Positions 8,686 through 16,701 of a DNA stretch of 64,000 nt are shown in pieces. The notes beneath the pieces were generated by a model, which searched no databases, was not told the DNA's origin, and was given only the letters and a program-made list of their open reading frames with translations. Made by a program: the position numbers and the translations under genes. This DNA comes from Streptomyces sp. NRRL S-340. GTDB lineage: Bacteria > Actinomycetota > Actinomycetes > Streptomycetales > Streptomycetaceae. Each line of letters begins with the position of its first letter. The first letter of the stretch is position 1. The DNA is taken from the NCBI RefSeq assembly GCF_000720185.1, contig NZ_JOIY01000057.1, forward strand, positions 1 to 64,000, read 5' to 3'.

Positions 8686-9001
8686 CGTCCGCTGCCCGGC
8701 GCATGGACGGCACATGCTGCGGTGAGCAGGGGAGTTTCCGTAGCCATTGCCGTCACATCTCCCGTTCTACACTGCCGACCCGACACACACTATTTCGGAC
8801 ACGCCGCCCGGCCCTCCGGGCAGCGGCCCTGGCGGAGGGTGTCGCGCATTATCTCCCCACTTGCCGCTTTCCGGGACCGGTACAGCTTACGTTGTACAAC
8901 GGTGCGGGTCGCAGGGGGGGGTCCCGCACATCACAACAACACACCGATCCCGTTCAAGATTCCTAAGCAGCGTACGAGTTGACGGTTCCTTTACGGACGA
9001 A
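8686..9001. other. Non-coding region upstream of the hopanoid operon
   Basis: About 360 bases separate hpnC from the disrupted ABC ATPase gene and contain no convincing gene. It should hold the operon promoter, reading leftwards. A minus-strand TAGAAC near 8780 resembles a -10 element, but no clear -35 was recognised. It also holds the 8890-8901 palindrome, a G-run flanked by GCGGG/CCCGC (about 8905-8928), and the terminator at 9002-9034. Base composition is noticeably less GC-rich than the coding sequence. Confidence 0.6.
8890..8901. promoter_or_regulatory. Perfect 12-bp palindrome upstream of hpnC, TetR-like operator candidate
   Basis: CGTTGTACAACG is a perfect palindrome 205 bases upstream of the hpnC start, in a non-coding stretch. 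Its form (GTTGTACAAC core) resembles operators of TetR-family repressors. No regulator gene is adjacent. Operator function is inferred from symmetry and position only. Confidence 0.35.
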
Positions 9002-9034
9002 GGGGCCCCGCCGGAAGAGTTCCGGCGGGGCCCC
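9002..9034 (-). terminator. Strong hairpin terminator after the ABC exporter genes
   Basis: A perfect 15-bp stem (GGGGCCCCGCCGGAA with its complement) around a 3-base loop lies 14 bases beyond the stop codon of the leftward ABC ATPase gene. There is no U-run, as is common in Streptomyces. It separates the surface-polymer operon from the hopanoid operon. Confidence 0.8.
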
Positions 9035-9047
9035 GCCACCGCGTCGC

Positions 9048-9663
9048 CTATTTACCCGTGAACTTCTCGTACTCCTTGAGCACCTCGCCGGTGGGCCCGT
9101 CCATCCGCAGTTCCCCGCGTTCCAGCCACAGCACCCGGTCGCAGGTGTCCCGGATCGACTTGTTGTTGTGGCTCACCAGGAACACGGTGCCCGCCTCCTT
9201 GCGCAGCTCGCGGATGCGTTCCTCGGAGCGCTGCTGGAACTTGCGGTCGCCGGTGGCCAGCGCCTCGTCGATCATGAGGACGTCGTGGTCCTTGGCGGCG
9301 GCGATGGAGAACCGCAGCCGCGCCGCCATGCCGGAGGAGTACGTCCGCATCGGCAGCGTGATGAAGTCGCCCTTTGGCCCGCAGCAGGGTGGACTTGCCC
9401 GAACCGTTGGAACCGATCAGGCCGATCGCCTCGCCGCGGTAGGCGACGAAGGAGACGCCCTTGACGGCGTGCACCTTGCGCACCCCGCGCGCCGAGTCGT
9501 CCGAGCCCCGCTTCAGGATCCGGCTCAGGGCCGCGGTGGCGCTGCCCCTGCCGCTCTTCGCGCCGTTGACGCGGTAGACGATGTGCAGCTCGTCCGCGAT
9601 GACGGTGGGGATCCGGGACCCGCCCTCGCGCGCGGTCTCCGGGCCGCTGTTGTGCTCAGCCAC
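9048..9663 (-). pseudogene. ABC exporter ATPase (TagH/Wzt-like), disrupted by an internal deletion and frameshift
   Basis: The ATP-binding partner of the permease at 9656-10585, of the teichoic-acid/polysaccharide exporter type. The first part is intact through Walker A (GSNGSGKSTLLRA). It then jumps directly to a segment (KGDFITLPMRTYSSGM) that carries the ABC signature and, in homologues, lies some 65 residues further on. The join is near 9375 and changes frame, so the upstream frame continues as nonsense while the proper C-terminus (Walker B LMIDEALATGD, H-loop LVSHNN) continues in another frame to a TAG at 9048. The Q-loop region is missing. The rest is well conserved, so the lesion is recent or an assembly or cloning artefact. 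Confidence 0.85.
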
Positions 9664-10585
9664 GTCCGTACCTCTCCTCGGCCTTCCAGAAGTACACGAA
9701 ACCGCCGGCGAAGAAGACCACGGCCCACAGCAGGGCGACGGCCCACACGTGCGGCGGGAGGTGCGAGGCGCCGTAGCCGTCGATCAGCGCGAAACGCATC
9801 AGGTCCATGTAGACGGCGGCGGGGTTGACCTGCATCAGCCGGATGAACCACTCCGGGCGGCCCTTGAGCATGCTGTCGATGGAGAACATCACGCCGGACG
9901 CGTACATCCAGGTCCGCATGATGAACGGCATCAGCTGGGCGAGGTCGGGCGTCTTGGCGCCCATCCTGGCCACGATCAGCGACAGGCCCGTGTTGAACAG
10001 GAACTGCAGCACCAGCGCCGGGACGATCAGCAGCCAGGACATGGCGGGGAGACTGCCGAAGGCGATGACCATGACGAACAGCACGATCATCGAGAACAGC
10101 AGCTGCTGGAGCTGCTGCAGCGCGAAGGAGACCGGCAGCGAGGCCCGCGGGAAGTGCAGCGCCCGCACCAGGCCCAGGTTGCCGGAGATGGCGCGGACGC
10201 CGGCCATGACCGAGTTCTGCGTGAAGGTGAAGACGAACACGCCGGTGACCAGGAACGGCAGGTAGGTGTCGTGCGACAGGCCGCGGTTGGCCTTGAGGAT
10301 GACACCGAAGATGAAGTAGTACACGGCCGCGTTCAGCAGCGGCGTCACCACCTGCCAGAGCTGGCCGAGCTTGGCCTGGCTGTACTGTGCGGTCAGCTTC
10401 GCCTGGGAGAAGGCGAGGATGAAGTGGCGCCTGCCCCACAGCTGGCGTACGTACTCGATGAGCGTGGGCCGGGCGCCGCTGACGGACAGGCCGTACTTGG
10501 CGGCGAGCCGGTCCGCCGGAAGGCCCTCGTCGGGCGGCGAAGCCGCGCCGAGGGCGACAGGGCCGTCATGCGTTGTCTCACTCAC
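9656..10585 (-). CDS. ABC exporter permease (TagG/Wzm-like)
   Basis: A 309-residue ABC-2-type membrane protein with about six hydrophobic segments between residues 70 and 295. It is of the class that exports undecaprenyl-linked polysaccharide or teichoic acid across the membrane. The chosen start is the GTG at 10585 (MSETTHDGPV); the longer open frame upstream reads through unrelated sequence. The ribosome binding site is poor. Its stop overlaps the ATPase start by eight bases. It ends the surface-polymer gene set that begins at 15964, so it probably exports that product. With the ATPase broken it may be inactive unless another ATPase substitutes. Confidence 0.85.
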   Translation of the reverse strand: MSETTHDGPVALGAASPPDEGLPADRLAAKYGLSVSGARPTLIEYVRQLWGRRHFILAFSQAKLTAQYSQAKLGQLWQVVTPLLNAAVYYFIFGVILKANRGLSHDTYLPFLVTGVFVFTFTQNSVMAGVRAISGNLGLVRALHFPRASLPVSFALQQLQQLLFSMIVLFVMVIAFGSLPAMSWLLIVPALVLQFLFNTGLSLIVARMGAKTPDLAQLMPFIMRTWMYASGVMFSIDSMLKGRPEWFIRLMQVNPAAVYMDLMRFALIDGYGASHLPPHVWAVALLWAVVFFAGGFVYFWKAEERYGRG

Positions 10586-10686
10586 AAGGGAATACTTTCG
10601 TCTTCGAGATGCGCAGCCTGTGCGGATGGACGGGCATGGCACGGGCACCGGCCGGGTGCGGCCGGTGCTGCCGGGCAACGAGCTTG

Positions 10687-11571
10687 TCAGATGACCGGCG
10701 GCCGGCCCAGCCGGGTGAGCCGCCACACGGTACGCCACCGCATGGGCCGGCGCGGTCCGCACGGTGTGCCCCAGCCTTCCCGGAACCCACCGAACCAGGC
10801 CTTCAGGGCCGGGCGCGAGGGGCGCCGGGCCAGGGTGAGGAGCATCCACACCCCGAGGTAGACCGGGACGAGCGGGGCCGGCAGGTTGCGGCGGGCCAGC
10901 CAGACCCGGTTGCGGGCGACCATGCGGTGGTAGACCGCGTGCCGCGAGGGCGCGGTCGTGGGGTGATGGAGCACCATGTCGGACCGGTAGTCGATCATCC
11001 AGCCCGCGTCGAGGGCCCGCCACGCCAGGTCGGTCTCCTCATGGGCGTAGAAGAACTCGTCCGGCAGCCCGCCGACCTCCGCGAAGACCTTCGTACGGGC
11101 GGCGTTCGCCCCGCCCAGGAAGGTGGTGACCCGGGAGGAGCGCATCGGGTCGGAGGCCCGCAGCCGCGGCACGTGGCGGCGCTGGGTGAGACCGGTCTCG
11201 GGATCGGCGATGCGGAAGCTGATGATGCCCAGCTTGTCGTCGGCGGTGAAGGCGCGGCGGCACAGCTCGACGGTGTCGGTGCGCGCCAGCAGGCCGTCGT
11301 CGTCGAGGAAGAGCAGGATGTCGACGTCGGTGCCGCCGGGGCCGAAGGCCTCGATGCCGACGTTGCGCCCGCCGGGGATGCCGAGGTTCTCCGGCAGCTC
11401 GATGGTCCGGACGCCCTCGGGGACGTCCGGGACGGGCGAGCCGTTGCCGACGACGACGACCTCGACCGGGTCGCCGTCCTGCGCGGCCACCGAGTCGAGC
11501 AGCGCGCGCAGCTCGTCGGGGCGGTTGCCCATCGTGATGACGACGGCCCCGACCTTCGGCGAGGTGGTCAT
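10687..11571 (-). CDS. Family 2 glycosyltransferase
   Basis: A 294-residue GT-A-fold glycosyltransferase of the rhamnosyl/galactofuranosyl-like group (early VVITMGNRPDEL, VVVGNGS, NLGIPGGRN). The metal- and sugar-nucleotide-binding acidic cluster is FLDDDG, and the probable catalytic region is EETDLAWRALDAG. A short hydrophobic segment in the C-terminal part (VPVYLGVWMLLTLA) suggests membrane association. The ATG at 11571 is used because GGTGAG precedes it. A GTG at 11580 would overlap the previous gene by four bases. It presumably decorates or extends the exported polymer; donor and acceptor are unknown. Confidence 0.88.
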   Translation of the reverse strand: MTTSPKVGAVVITMGNRPDELRALLDSVAAQDGDPVEVVVVGNGSPVPDVPEGVRTIELPENLGIPGGRNVGIEAFGPGGTDVDILLFLDDDGLLARTDTVELCRRAFTADDKLGIISFRIADPETGLTQRRHVPRLRASDPMRSSRVTTFLGGANAARTKVFAEVGGLPDEFFYAHEETDLAWRALDAGWMIDYRSDMVLHHPTTAPSRHAVYHRMVARNRVWLARRNLPAPLVPVYLGVWMLLTLARRPSRPALKAWFGGFREGWGTPCGPRRPMRWRTVWRLTRLGRPPVI

Positions 11572-11576
11572 GCCGC

Positions 11577-12356
11577 TCACCGCAGCCTGCTGGAGGCGAG
11601 GACGGACACCAGGTGCAGCAAAGTCTGCAGGAGCGCGATGCCGGCCAGGACGGCCGTACCGAGACGGGTGAAGAACAGGTCGCCCCGTATCTGGTCCACG
11701 ATCGCGAGGACCAGGATCAGCAGGGACGCCTCGATACCGAGGATCAGCCGGTGGAACTTGAGCGCGGCGGCGGCCCGGCGGGCCAGCGCCACGCCGGAGG
11801 AGCGCGGTTCGGCGGCGCTCTCCTTGACCGGGGGCAGTCCGCCCTGGTGGCGGGCCACGCCGACCAGGTCCGTCTCCGCCTTGATCAGGATGGCGCCGAG
11901 CGCGGCCAGGGTGCCCAGGAAGGCCCACAGCCAGTCGATCCGTCCGCTCCCCCACAGGTCGGCGGCGCGCAGTCCGAGGCCGACCAGGACGGCCGCGTCG
12001 GTCAGGTAGGCGCCGACCCGGTCCAGGTAGACCCCGCCGAGCGAGAACTGCTGCTTCCAGCGGGCCACCTCGCCGTCGACGCAGTCCAGCAGCAGGTAGA
12101 GCTGGACCGCGACGACACCGAGCACCGCGCCCCACACGCCCGGCACCAGCAGGGCCGGGGCGGCGAGGACACCGCACACCGTCATCAGGTACGTGAGCTG
12201 GTTGGGTGTGACCTTGGTGTTCACCAGGTAGCGGTCGACCCGCAGGGACACCTCACGCATGTAGAGGCGTCCCATCCAGTGCTCACCGCTGCGCCGGTCC
12301 TTGACCCCCACGGGGTGCACGACCGGTCTGAGTTCAGCTACCGATGGCCTTGACAT
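11577..12356 (-). CDS. CDP-alcohol phosphatidyltransferase family protein with a non-canonical active site
   Basis: A 259-residue integral membrane enzyme of the family that transfers a phospho-alcohol from a CDP-linked donor to an acceptor alcohol. The signature begins normally (DCVDGEVAR, then GVYLD), but the last aspartate of the DGxxAR...GxxxDxxxD pattern is Ala (DRVGA), with an Asp four residues later (YLTD). Several further hydrophobic segments follow. The ATG at 12356 lies inside the end of the dehydrogenase gene (23-base overlap) and has no clear ribosome binding site, suggesting coupling. Substrates are unknown; the neighbours suggest a glycerol-1-phosphate or related polyol phosphate. 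Confidence 0.82.
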   Translation of the reverse strand: MSRPSVAELRPVVHPVGVKDRRSGEHWMGRLYMREVSLRVDRYLVNTKVTPNQLTYLMTVCGVLAAPALLVPGVWGAVLGVVAVQLYLLLDCVDGEVARWKQQFSLGGVYLDRVGAYLTDAAVLVGLGLRAADLWGSGRIDWLWAFLGTLAALGAILIKAETDLVGVARHQGGLPPVKESAAEPRSSGVALARRAAAALKFHRLILGIEASLLILVLAIVDQIRGDLFFTRLGTAVLAGIALLQTLLHLVSVLASSRLR

Positions 12357-13395
12357 AGTCGGCGTAGGCGTCCTTGATCTGTTCGGTCTTGAGGTCGAGG
12401 TGTTCGAGGATCGTGTAGCGGCCGGGGCGGGTCTCCGGGGCGAACTCCACGGCACGGACGAACTCGTCCACCGTGAAGCCGATGTCCTGCGGCAGCACCG
12501 GCAGCCCGTGCCGGCGCAGCACCCCGGCCATCAGCGCCGACTCCTCGACGGCGCCGCGGAGGTGCATCGCGAAGGCCGCGCCCATCCCGCACTGTTCGCC
12601 GTGGCTCGCGGCGCGCTGGGGGAACAGCAGGTCGAAGGCGTGGTTGATCTCGTGGCAGGAGCCGGAGGCGGGACGCGAGTCGCCCGAGACGGACATCGCG
12701 ACGCCGGTGAGGACCAGGGCCTCGGCCAGCACCTGGAGGAAGCCGCCGTCGGCGATGCCGCCGGGGTGGCGCAGCACCGCCTCGCCCGCCTGCCGGGCCA
12801 TGGCGGCGGCCAGTCCGTCGATCTTCTCGCCGTTCACCCGGTGGGCCAGTTCCCAGTCCGCGACCGCGTTGATGTTGGAGACGGCGTCGCCGATGCCGGA
12901 GCGGACGAAGCGGGCCGGGGCCTCGCGGATGACGTCCAGGTCGATGACGACGGCGATCGGGTTGGGCACGCCGTAGGAGCCGCGGCCGGCGTCGTTGTCG
13001 AGGGTGGCGACCGGGGAGCACAGGCCGTCGTGCGCGAGGTTGGTGGGCACGGCCACCAGGGGCAGGCCGACGCGGGCCGCCGCGAACTTCGCGCAGTCGA
13101 TGATCTTTCCGCCGCCCAGGCCGACGACGGCGTCGTAGTGGCCGCTCTTCATCTCCCCGGCCAGCCGGATCGCGTCGTCCAGGGTGCCGCCGCCGACCTC
13201 GTACCAGGTGGCGCCCGGCAGGGTGGGGGCGACCCGCTCGCGCAGCCGGGCGCCGGAGCCGCCGCTGACGGCGACGGCGAGCCGGCCGGAGTGCGAGACC
13301 CGCTCGTCGGCGAGGACGCAGGCCAGGTCGTCCAGGGCGCCCGGGCGGATGTCGACGGCGACCGGCGAGGGGATCAGCCGGGTCAGTAGCGGCAC
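12334..13395 (-). CDS. Iron-containing alcohol dehydrogenase family, glycerol-1-phosphate dehydrogenase-like
   Basis: A 353-residue NAD(P)-dependent dehydrogenase of the family that includes archaeal glycerol-1-phosphate dehydrogenase and bacterial AraM. Visible signatures are the cofactor loop GLGGGKIIDCAKF, the NLAHDGLCSP element with an Asp metal ligand context, SGSCHEINHAFD and HGEQCGMG, the last two carrying the metal-binding histidines. It probably reduces dihydroxyacetone phosphate or a related keto-phosphate to give the head group for CDP activation. GTG start with GGGAG five bases upstream. It overlaps the nucleotidyltransferase gene by 13 bases. Substrate assignment is inference. 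Confidence 0.82.
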   Translation of the reverse strand: MPLLTRLIPSPVAVDIRPGALDDLACVLADERVSHSGRLAVAVSGGSGARLRERVAPTLPGATWYEVGGGTLDDAIRLAGEMKSGHYDAVVGLGGGKIIDCAKFAAARVGLPLVAVPTNLAHDGLCSPVATLDNDAGRGSYGVPNPIAVVIDLDVIREAPARFVRSGIGDAVSNINAVADWELAHRVNGEKIDGLAAAMARQAGEAVLRHPGGIADGGFLQVLAEALVLTGVAMSVSGDSRPASGSCHEINHAFDLLFPQRAASHGEQCGMGAAFAMHLRGAVEESALMAGVLRRHGLPVLPQDIGFTVDEFVRAVEFAPETRPGRYTILEHLDLKTEQIKDAYADYVKAIGS

Positions 13396-14144
13396 GCGAT
13401 CTCCCGTCCCCGGGCGAGGTCGTCGTGGTTGTCGATCTCGACCCAGTCGACCTCGCCGATCGGTGCGACGTCGATGCGGAAGCCGCGGTCGACCAGCTCC
13501 TGGTAGCCGTCCTCGTAGTAGAGCTGCGGGTCGCGCTCGAAGGTGGCCTTGAGCGCGTCGGCCAGGTCGGCGGCGGCCTCGCCCTCGATGAGGGTGACAC
13601 CGATGTACTCGCCGGTCGCCTCGGCGGGGTCCATCAGCTTCGTGATGCGCCGCACACCGGTGGCGGGGTCGACGACGACCTTCATCTCCTCGTCGGCCAG
13701 CGTCTTGACGGTGTCCAGCGCGAGGATGATCCGCTTGCCGTCGCCGCGGGCGGCGAGCAGCGTCTTCTCCACGGAGACCGGGTGGACGGTGTCGCCGTTG
13801 GCGAGGATCACGCCGTCCTCGAGAGCGTCACGGCCGCACCACAGCGAGTAGGCGTTGTTCCACTCCTCGGCCTTGTCGTTGTCGATGAGCGTGATCTTGA
13901 GGCCGTACTTCCGCTCCAGGGCCGCCTTGCGCTCGTACACGGCCTCCTTGCGGTAGCCGACGATGACACCGGCCTCGCTCAGACCGATCTCGGCGAAGTT
14001 GGCGAGGGTGAGGTCGAGGACGGTGAGCCCGTCGGAACCGTCCTCTATGCCCGCGGGCCCGACCGGCACCAGCGCCTTGGGCAGGGTGTCGGTGTAGGGG
14101 CGCAGACGCCGTCCGGCGCCGGCCGCCAGCACGAGGCCGATCAT
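13383..14144 (-). CDS. Sugar/alcohol-phosphate nucleotidyltransferase
   Basis: A 253-residue NTP transferase with the N-terminal nucleotide-binding signature LAAGAGRRLRPYTDTLPKAL and a later GDTVHP segment that supplies the metal-binding Asp. Size and form resemble CTP:phosphocholine or inositol-phosphate cytidylyltransferases. With two CDP-alcohol transferases beside it, the natural role is to make the CDP-activated donor. CTP rather than another NTP is inferred from context. GAAGGAG precedes the ATG at 14144, which overlaps the upstream gene by four bases. Confidence 0.84.
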   Translation of the reverse strand: MIGLVLAAGAGRRLRPYTDTLPKALVPVGPAGIEDGSDGLTVLDLTLANFAEIGLSEAGVIVGYRKEAVYERKAALERKYGLKITLIDNDKAEEWNNAYSLWCGRDALEDGVILANGDTVHPVSVEKTLLAARGDGKRIILALDTVKTLADEEMKVVVDPATGVRRITKLMDPAEATGEYIGVTLIEGEAAADLADALKATFERDPQLYYEDGYQELVDRGFRIDVAPIGEVDWVEIDNHDDLARGREIACRY

Positions 14145-15964
14145 GCGGGTTCTCCTTCGTCGTGTACGGCGGGCGCGCCGCCCTTGTGGGCGGCCACCCA
14201 GAAGCGGATGCTCTCGGCGAGCACCACGACGGCCACGAGCACGGCGATGACCGTGAGCGCGGCCTTGAACTGCGCGGCGGTGAGCAGCGCCGCCAGTACG
14301 GTGACGAGCAGCGTCCGCCCTTCCTGCCCCCCGATGGCGCGCACCAGACGGGCCGGCGGCGCTCCGGCGTCACCGCGGATGCGGTACACCGTGTCGTAGT
14401 GATGGTAGGCGACGGCCGCCACCAGCCCGAAAGCCGCCGGCAGGGCTCCGTTCACGTCGGCGCGGGCCGCCAGGACCAGGACGGTTGCGTACTCCGCGGC
14501 CCGGAACAGCGGCGGGACCAGCCAGTCCAGGGCGCCCTTGAGGGGGCGGGCGAGGGCGAGCGCCGAGGTGAGGACGTAGGCCAGGGCGCCGGCGACGGGC
14601 CACAGGCCGCCGAAGCCGGTGAGGGCACAGCACGCGACGACGGCGAGGCCGCCGAGCAGGGCGACGGCGGGTGCGGTGACGGCGGGCAGCTTGCGGGCGG
14701 GTCCGCGCAGGGCGCGGGCGAGGCCCTCGCCCAGCGGCCCGTTGTCCGCGAGGTCCGCGAGCGCCTGCGCGGCCCGGTCGGTGCGGCGTGCCTTGCGGGT
14801 CACCGAGCGCAGCACGCGGCCCGCCGTGGTGTACGTCGCCGCGAAGGCGCAGCCGGCGAGCAGGACGTAGAAGGTGATGCGGGGGGTGGTGGCGGCCGTC
14901 AGGACGGCGATCATGGCCCAGCGTTCCCCGATGGGCAGGACGATCATGCGGCGCAGCCAGACCGTCCAGCCGACGCTGTCGAGCTTGTCGGAGAGGGCGG
15001 CGGTGGGGCTGGTGTTGGCGGTGGCGTCGTGGTTGGCCTCGTTGAAGGAGAAGTCCACGACGTGCCGGCAGGTCTGCAGGACCATGGCGCCCAGCGCGAG
15101 GGCCCACACGTCGTCGTGGCCGCCGCCGCGGGCCGCGCCGAGGGCGAGTCCGGCGTAGTAGGCGTACTCCTTGGCCCGGTCGAAGGTGGCGTCGAGCCAG
15201 GCGCCGAGGGTGGAGTACTGCAGCGAGTAGCGGGCGAGCTGGCCGTCGGTGCAGTCCAGGACGAACGAGGCGATCAGGAGCACGCCGGCGGCGACGAAGC
15301 CGCCCCGGGTGCCGGTGGCGGCGCAGCCGGCCGCTATGAGCGCGGTGAGCAGGGAGGCGGTGGTGACCTGGTTGGGGGTCAGGCCGCGGCGGGCGCACCA
15401 GCGGGCGAGGTAGCGCGAGTACGGGCTGATGAAGAAGGTGGTGAAGAAGCCGTCGCGGGCCTTGACGGCCGACTTCAGGCGGACGGCCTCGTCGTCGACG
15501 GCGGCGACGGCCTGCCGCGCCTCGTTGCGGGCCTGCGGGTCGGCCGGGACGACGGCGACGAGGCTGCCGAGTTCGGGGTGGTGCACGGCGGTGCCGTCGG
15601 CGTGCAGGGCGGCGACGACGCGGTCGGCGACGCTGTCCACGGCGAGCGCGGTGCCGCCGCCCGCGGTGTTCTCCCGGGCCAGCGCGCGGACCAGTGCCTG
15701 GCGGCCGGCCGGCTGCGCGGTGACGGCGCCGGGGACGGCGGCGAGCGGGAAGCGGGGGTCGGTCAGGCCCAGGCGCAGGGCGTGGGCGTGCCCGACGAAG
15801 CGGGCGTCGACGACGGCGACCCGCTCCTCGCTCGGCACCCGGGCCAGCACGGCCTCGGCGTCACCGACGTCGGCGGCGGGACGCACGTCGAAGCCGAGGG
15901 CCCGCAGATCGGCCTCGATCGACGATCCGGGGACCGGCTGACCGGTGAGGATGGCGGTCGACAA
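14141..15964 (-). CDS. Large CDP-alcohol phosphatidyltransferase with N- and C-terminal extensions (DUF5941-like)
   Basis: A 607-residue membrane protein and first gene of the operon. Residues 1-165 form a soluble, Ala/Asp/Val-rich domain without a recognisable nucleotidyltransferase signature. The central part is a CDP-alcohol phosphotransferase with a complete signature (DCTDGQLAR then GAWLDATFD). The C-terminal third carries additional hydrophobic segments of the type I recall as DUF5941 in actinobacteria. Overall design resembles the di-myo-inositol-phosphate-phosphate synthases, where a soluble domain is fused to the transferase. The start is TTG at 15964 with GGAG upstream. Product unknown. 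Confidence 0.82.
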   Translation of the reverse strand: MSTAILTGQPVPGSSIEADLRALGFDVRPAADVGDAEAVLARVPSEERVAVVDARFVGHAHALRLGLTDPRFPLAAVPGAVTAQPAGRQALVRALARENTAGGGTALAVDSVADRVVAALHADGTAVHHPELGSLVAVVPADPQARNEARQAVAAVDDEAVRLKSAVKARDGFFTTFFISPYSRYLARWCARRGLTPNQVTTASLLTALIAAGCAATGTRGGFVAAGVLLIASFVLDCTDGQLARYSLQYSTLGAWLDATFDRAKEYAYYAGLALGAARGGGHDDVWALALGAMVLQTCRHVVDFSFNEANHDATANTSPTAALSDKLDSVGWTVWLRRMIVLPIGERWAMIAVLTAATTPRITFYVLLAGCAFAATYTTAGRVLRSVTRKARRTDRAAQALADLADNGPLGEGLARALRGPARKLPAVTAPAVALLGGLAVVACCALTGFGGLWPVAGALAYVLTSALALARPLKGALDWLVPPLFRAAEYATVLVLAARADVNGALPAAFGLVAAVAYHHYDTVYRIRGDAGAPPARLVRAIGGQEGRTLLVTVLAALLTAAQFKAALTVIAVLVAVVVLAESIRFWVAAHKGGAPAVHDEGEPA

Positions 15965-16562
15965 CCGAACTCACTCCCTGGTGCCGACGCGGGGGCGCCG
16001 GTCATGTGCATGGTGGAGGGGTGCCGCTTGCCCCGGGGCGGCCGGGCGGCATGTCGGCAGAGGCTATCGGATGCCGGGAAGCCCGCGTTCACCGCCCGTT
16101 CACGGGCCGATCGACGTCATCTGCCCGCAGCCTGCGCCGAGATCATCATCGGTGATCGGGGTGCCGCCTCACAAACTCCGCACCAGATCGGACATTCACC
16201 GCGAACGCGCGGCGCGGGTGCGGGAACGACGGGGCGACGGTGAGGGGCGGGTGCCGGACGGCACGGCGGCCCGCGGCCGGGCGGGGCTGTGGACGGCGGC
16301 CGGGCAGCGGCCGGGCAGCGCAGTGGGCGGCGGTCGGACGACGCCGTGGGCGGGCGGGGGCGACGGACGGCGGTCGGGCGGTGCGGTGAGCGGTGGGCAG
16401 GTGCGGTAGCCGGGACCGTCCCGCCCGTCGGGCGCCGGGGCGCTCACGGCATCGCCGCCCGCCGCCGACCCGTCCCGCCGTCCGGTCACCCCCCGCACCG
16501 CCCCTGCCCCGCCGCCTGGCGACGCGCCCGCCGACACGCGGTGCCGCCTCTGCCGAAACGTT

Positions 16563-16591
16563 CTGACCTGCGGATCGTTTGCGCAGGTCAG
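16563..16591. promoter_or_regulatory. Inverted repeat upstream of zitB
   Basis: Perfect 10-bp arms CTGACCTGCG and CGCAGGTCAG separated by nine bases, seven bases before the Zur-like box. It may be an operator for a second regulator or a hairpin that blocks read-through. Position and symmetry are the only evidence. Confidence 0.4.
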
Positions 16592-16597
16592 GGCACA

Positions 16598-16612
16598 TGA
16601 CAACGGTGTTCA
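16598..16612 (+). promoter_or_regulatory. Candidate Zur box of zitB
   Basis: TGACAACGGTGTTCA is a 7-1-7 dyad close to the actinobacterial Zur-box form (TGAAAAT-G-ATTTTCA type); five of seven positions agree between the half-sites. It lies 90 bases upstream of the zitB start. In S. coelicolor, Zur has been reported to activate the zinc exporter gene zitB when zinc is high, which fits. Confidence 0.6.
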
Positions 16613-16701
16613 GTGCCGCGTTGCCCCATACCCCCCACCCGTAGTTGACTGGGTCGCGCCCGGCGGGGATCCGGGCGGGACCCACGAGGACGGAGAGGCT
16701 G

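Larger units (their letters stand above)
15965..16701. other. Divergent intergenic region, surface-polymer operon and zitB
   Basis: About 740 bases with no supportable gene; open frames here are GC-driven. The stretch 16200-16530 is a low-complexity run of CGG/GGGC-rich sequence. The left part should hold the promoter of the 15964 gene, but no convincing -35/-10 pair was found. The right part holds the inverted repeat at 16563-16591 and the Zur-like box. TTGACT at 16645-16650 could be a -35 for zitB, but no good -10 follows. Confidence 0.6.

Noticed and set aside
9048..15964. Reading the ABC/glycosyltransferase set as a specialised-metabolite cluster
   Set aside because: No polyketide, peptide or other assembly-line genes; content fits envelope polymer or lipid synthesis.
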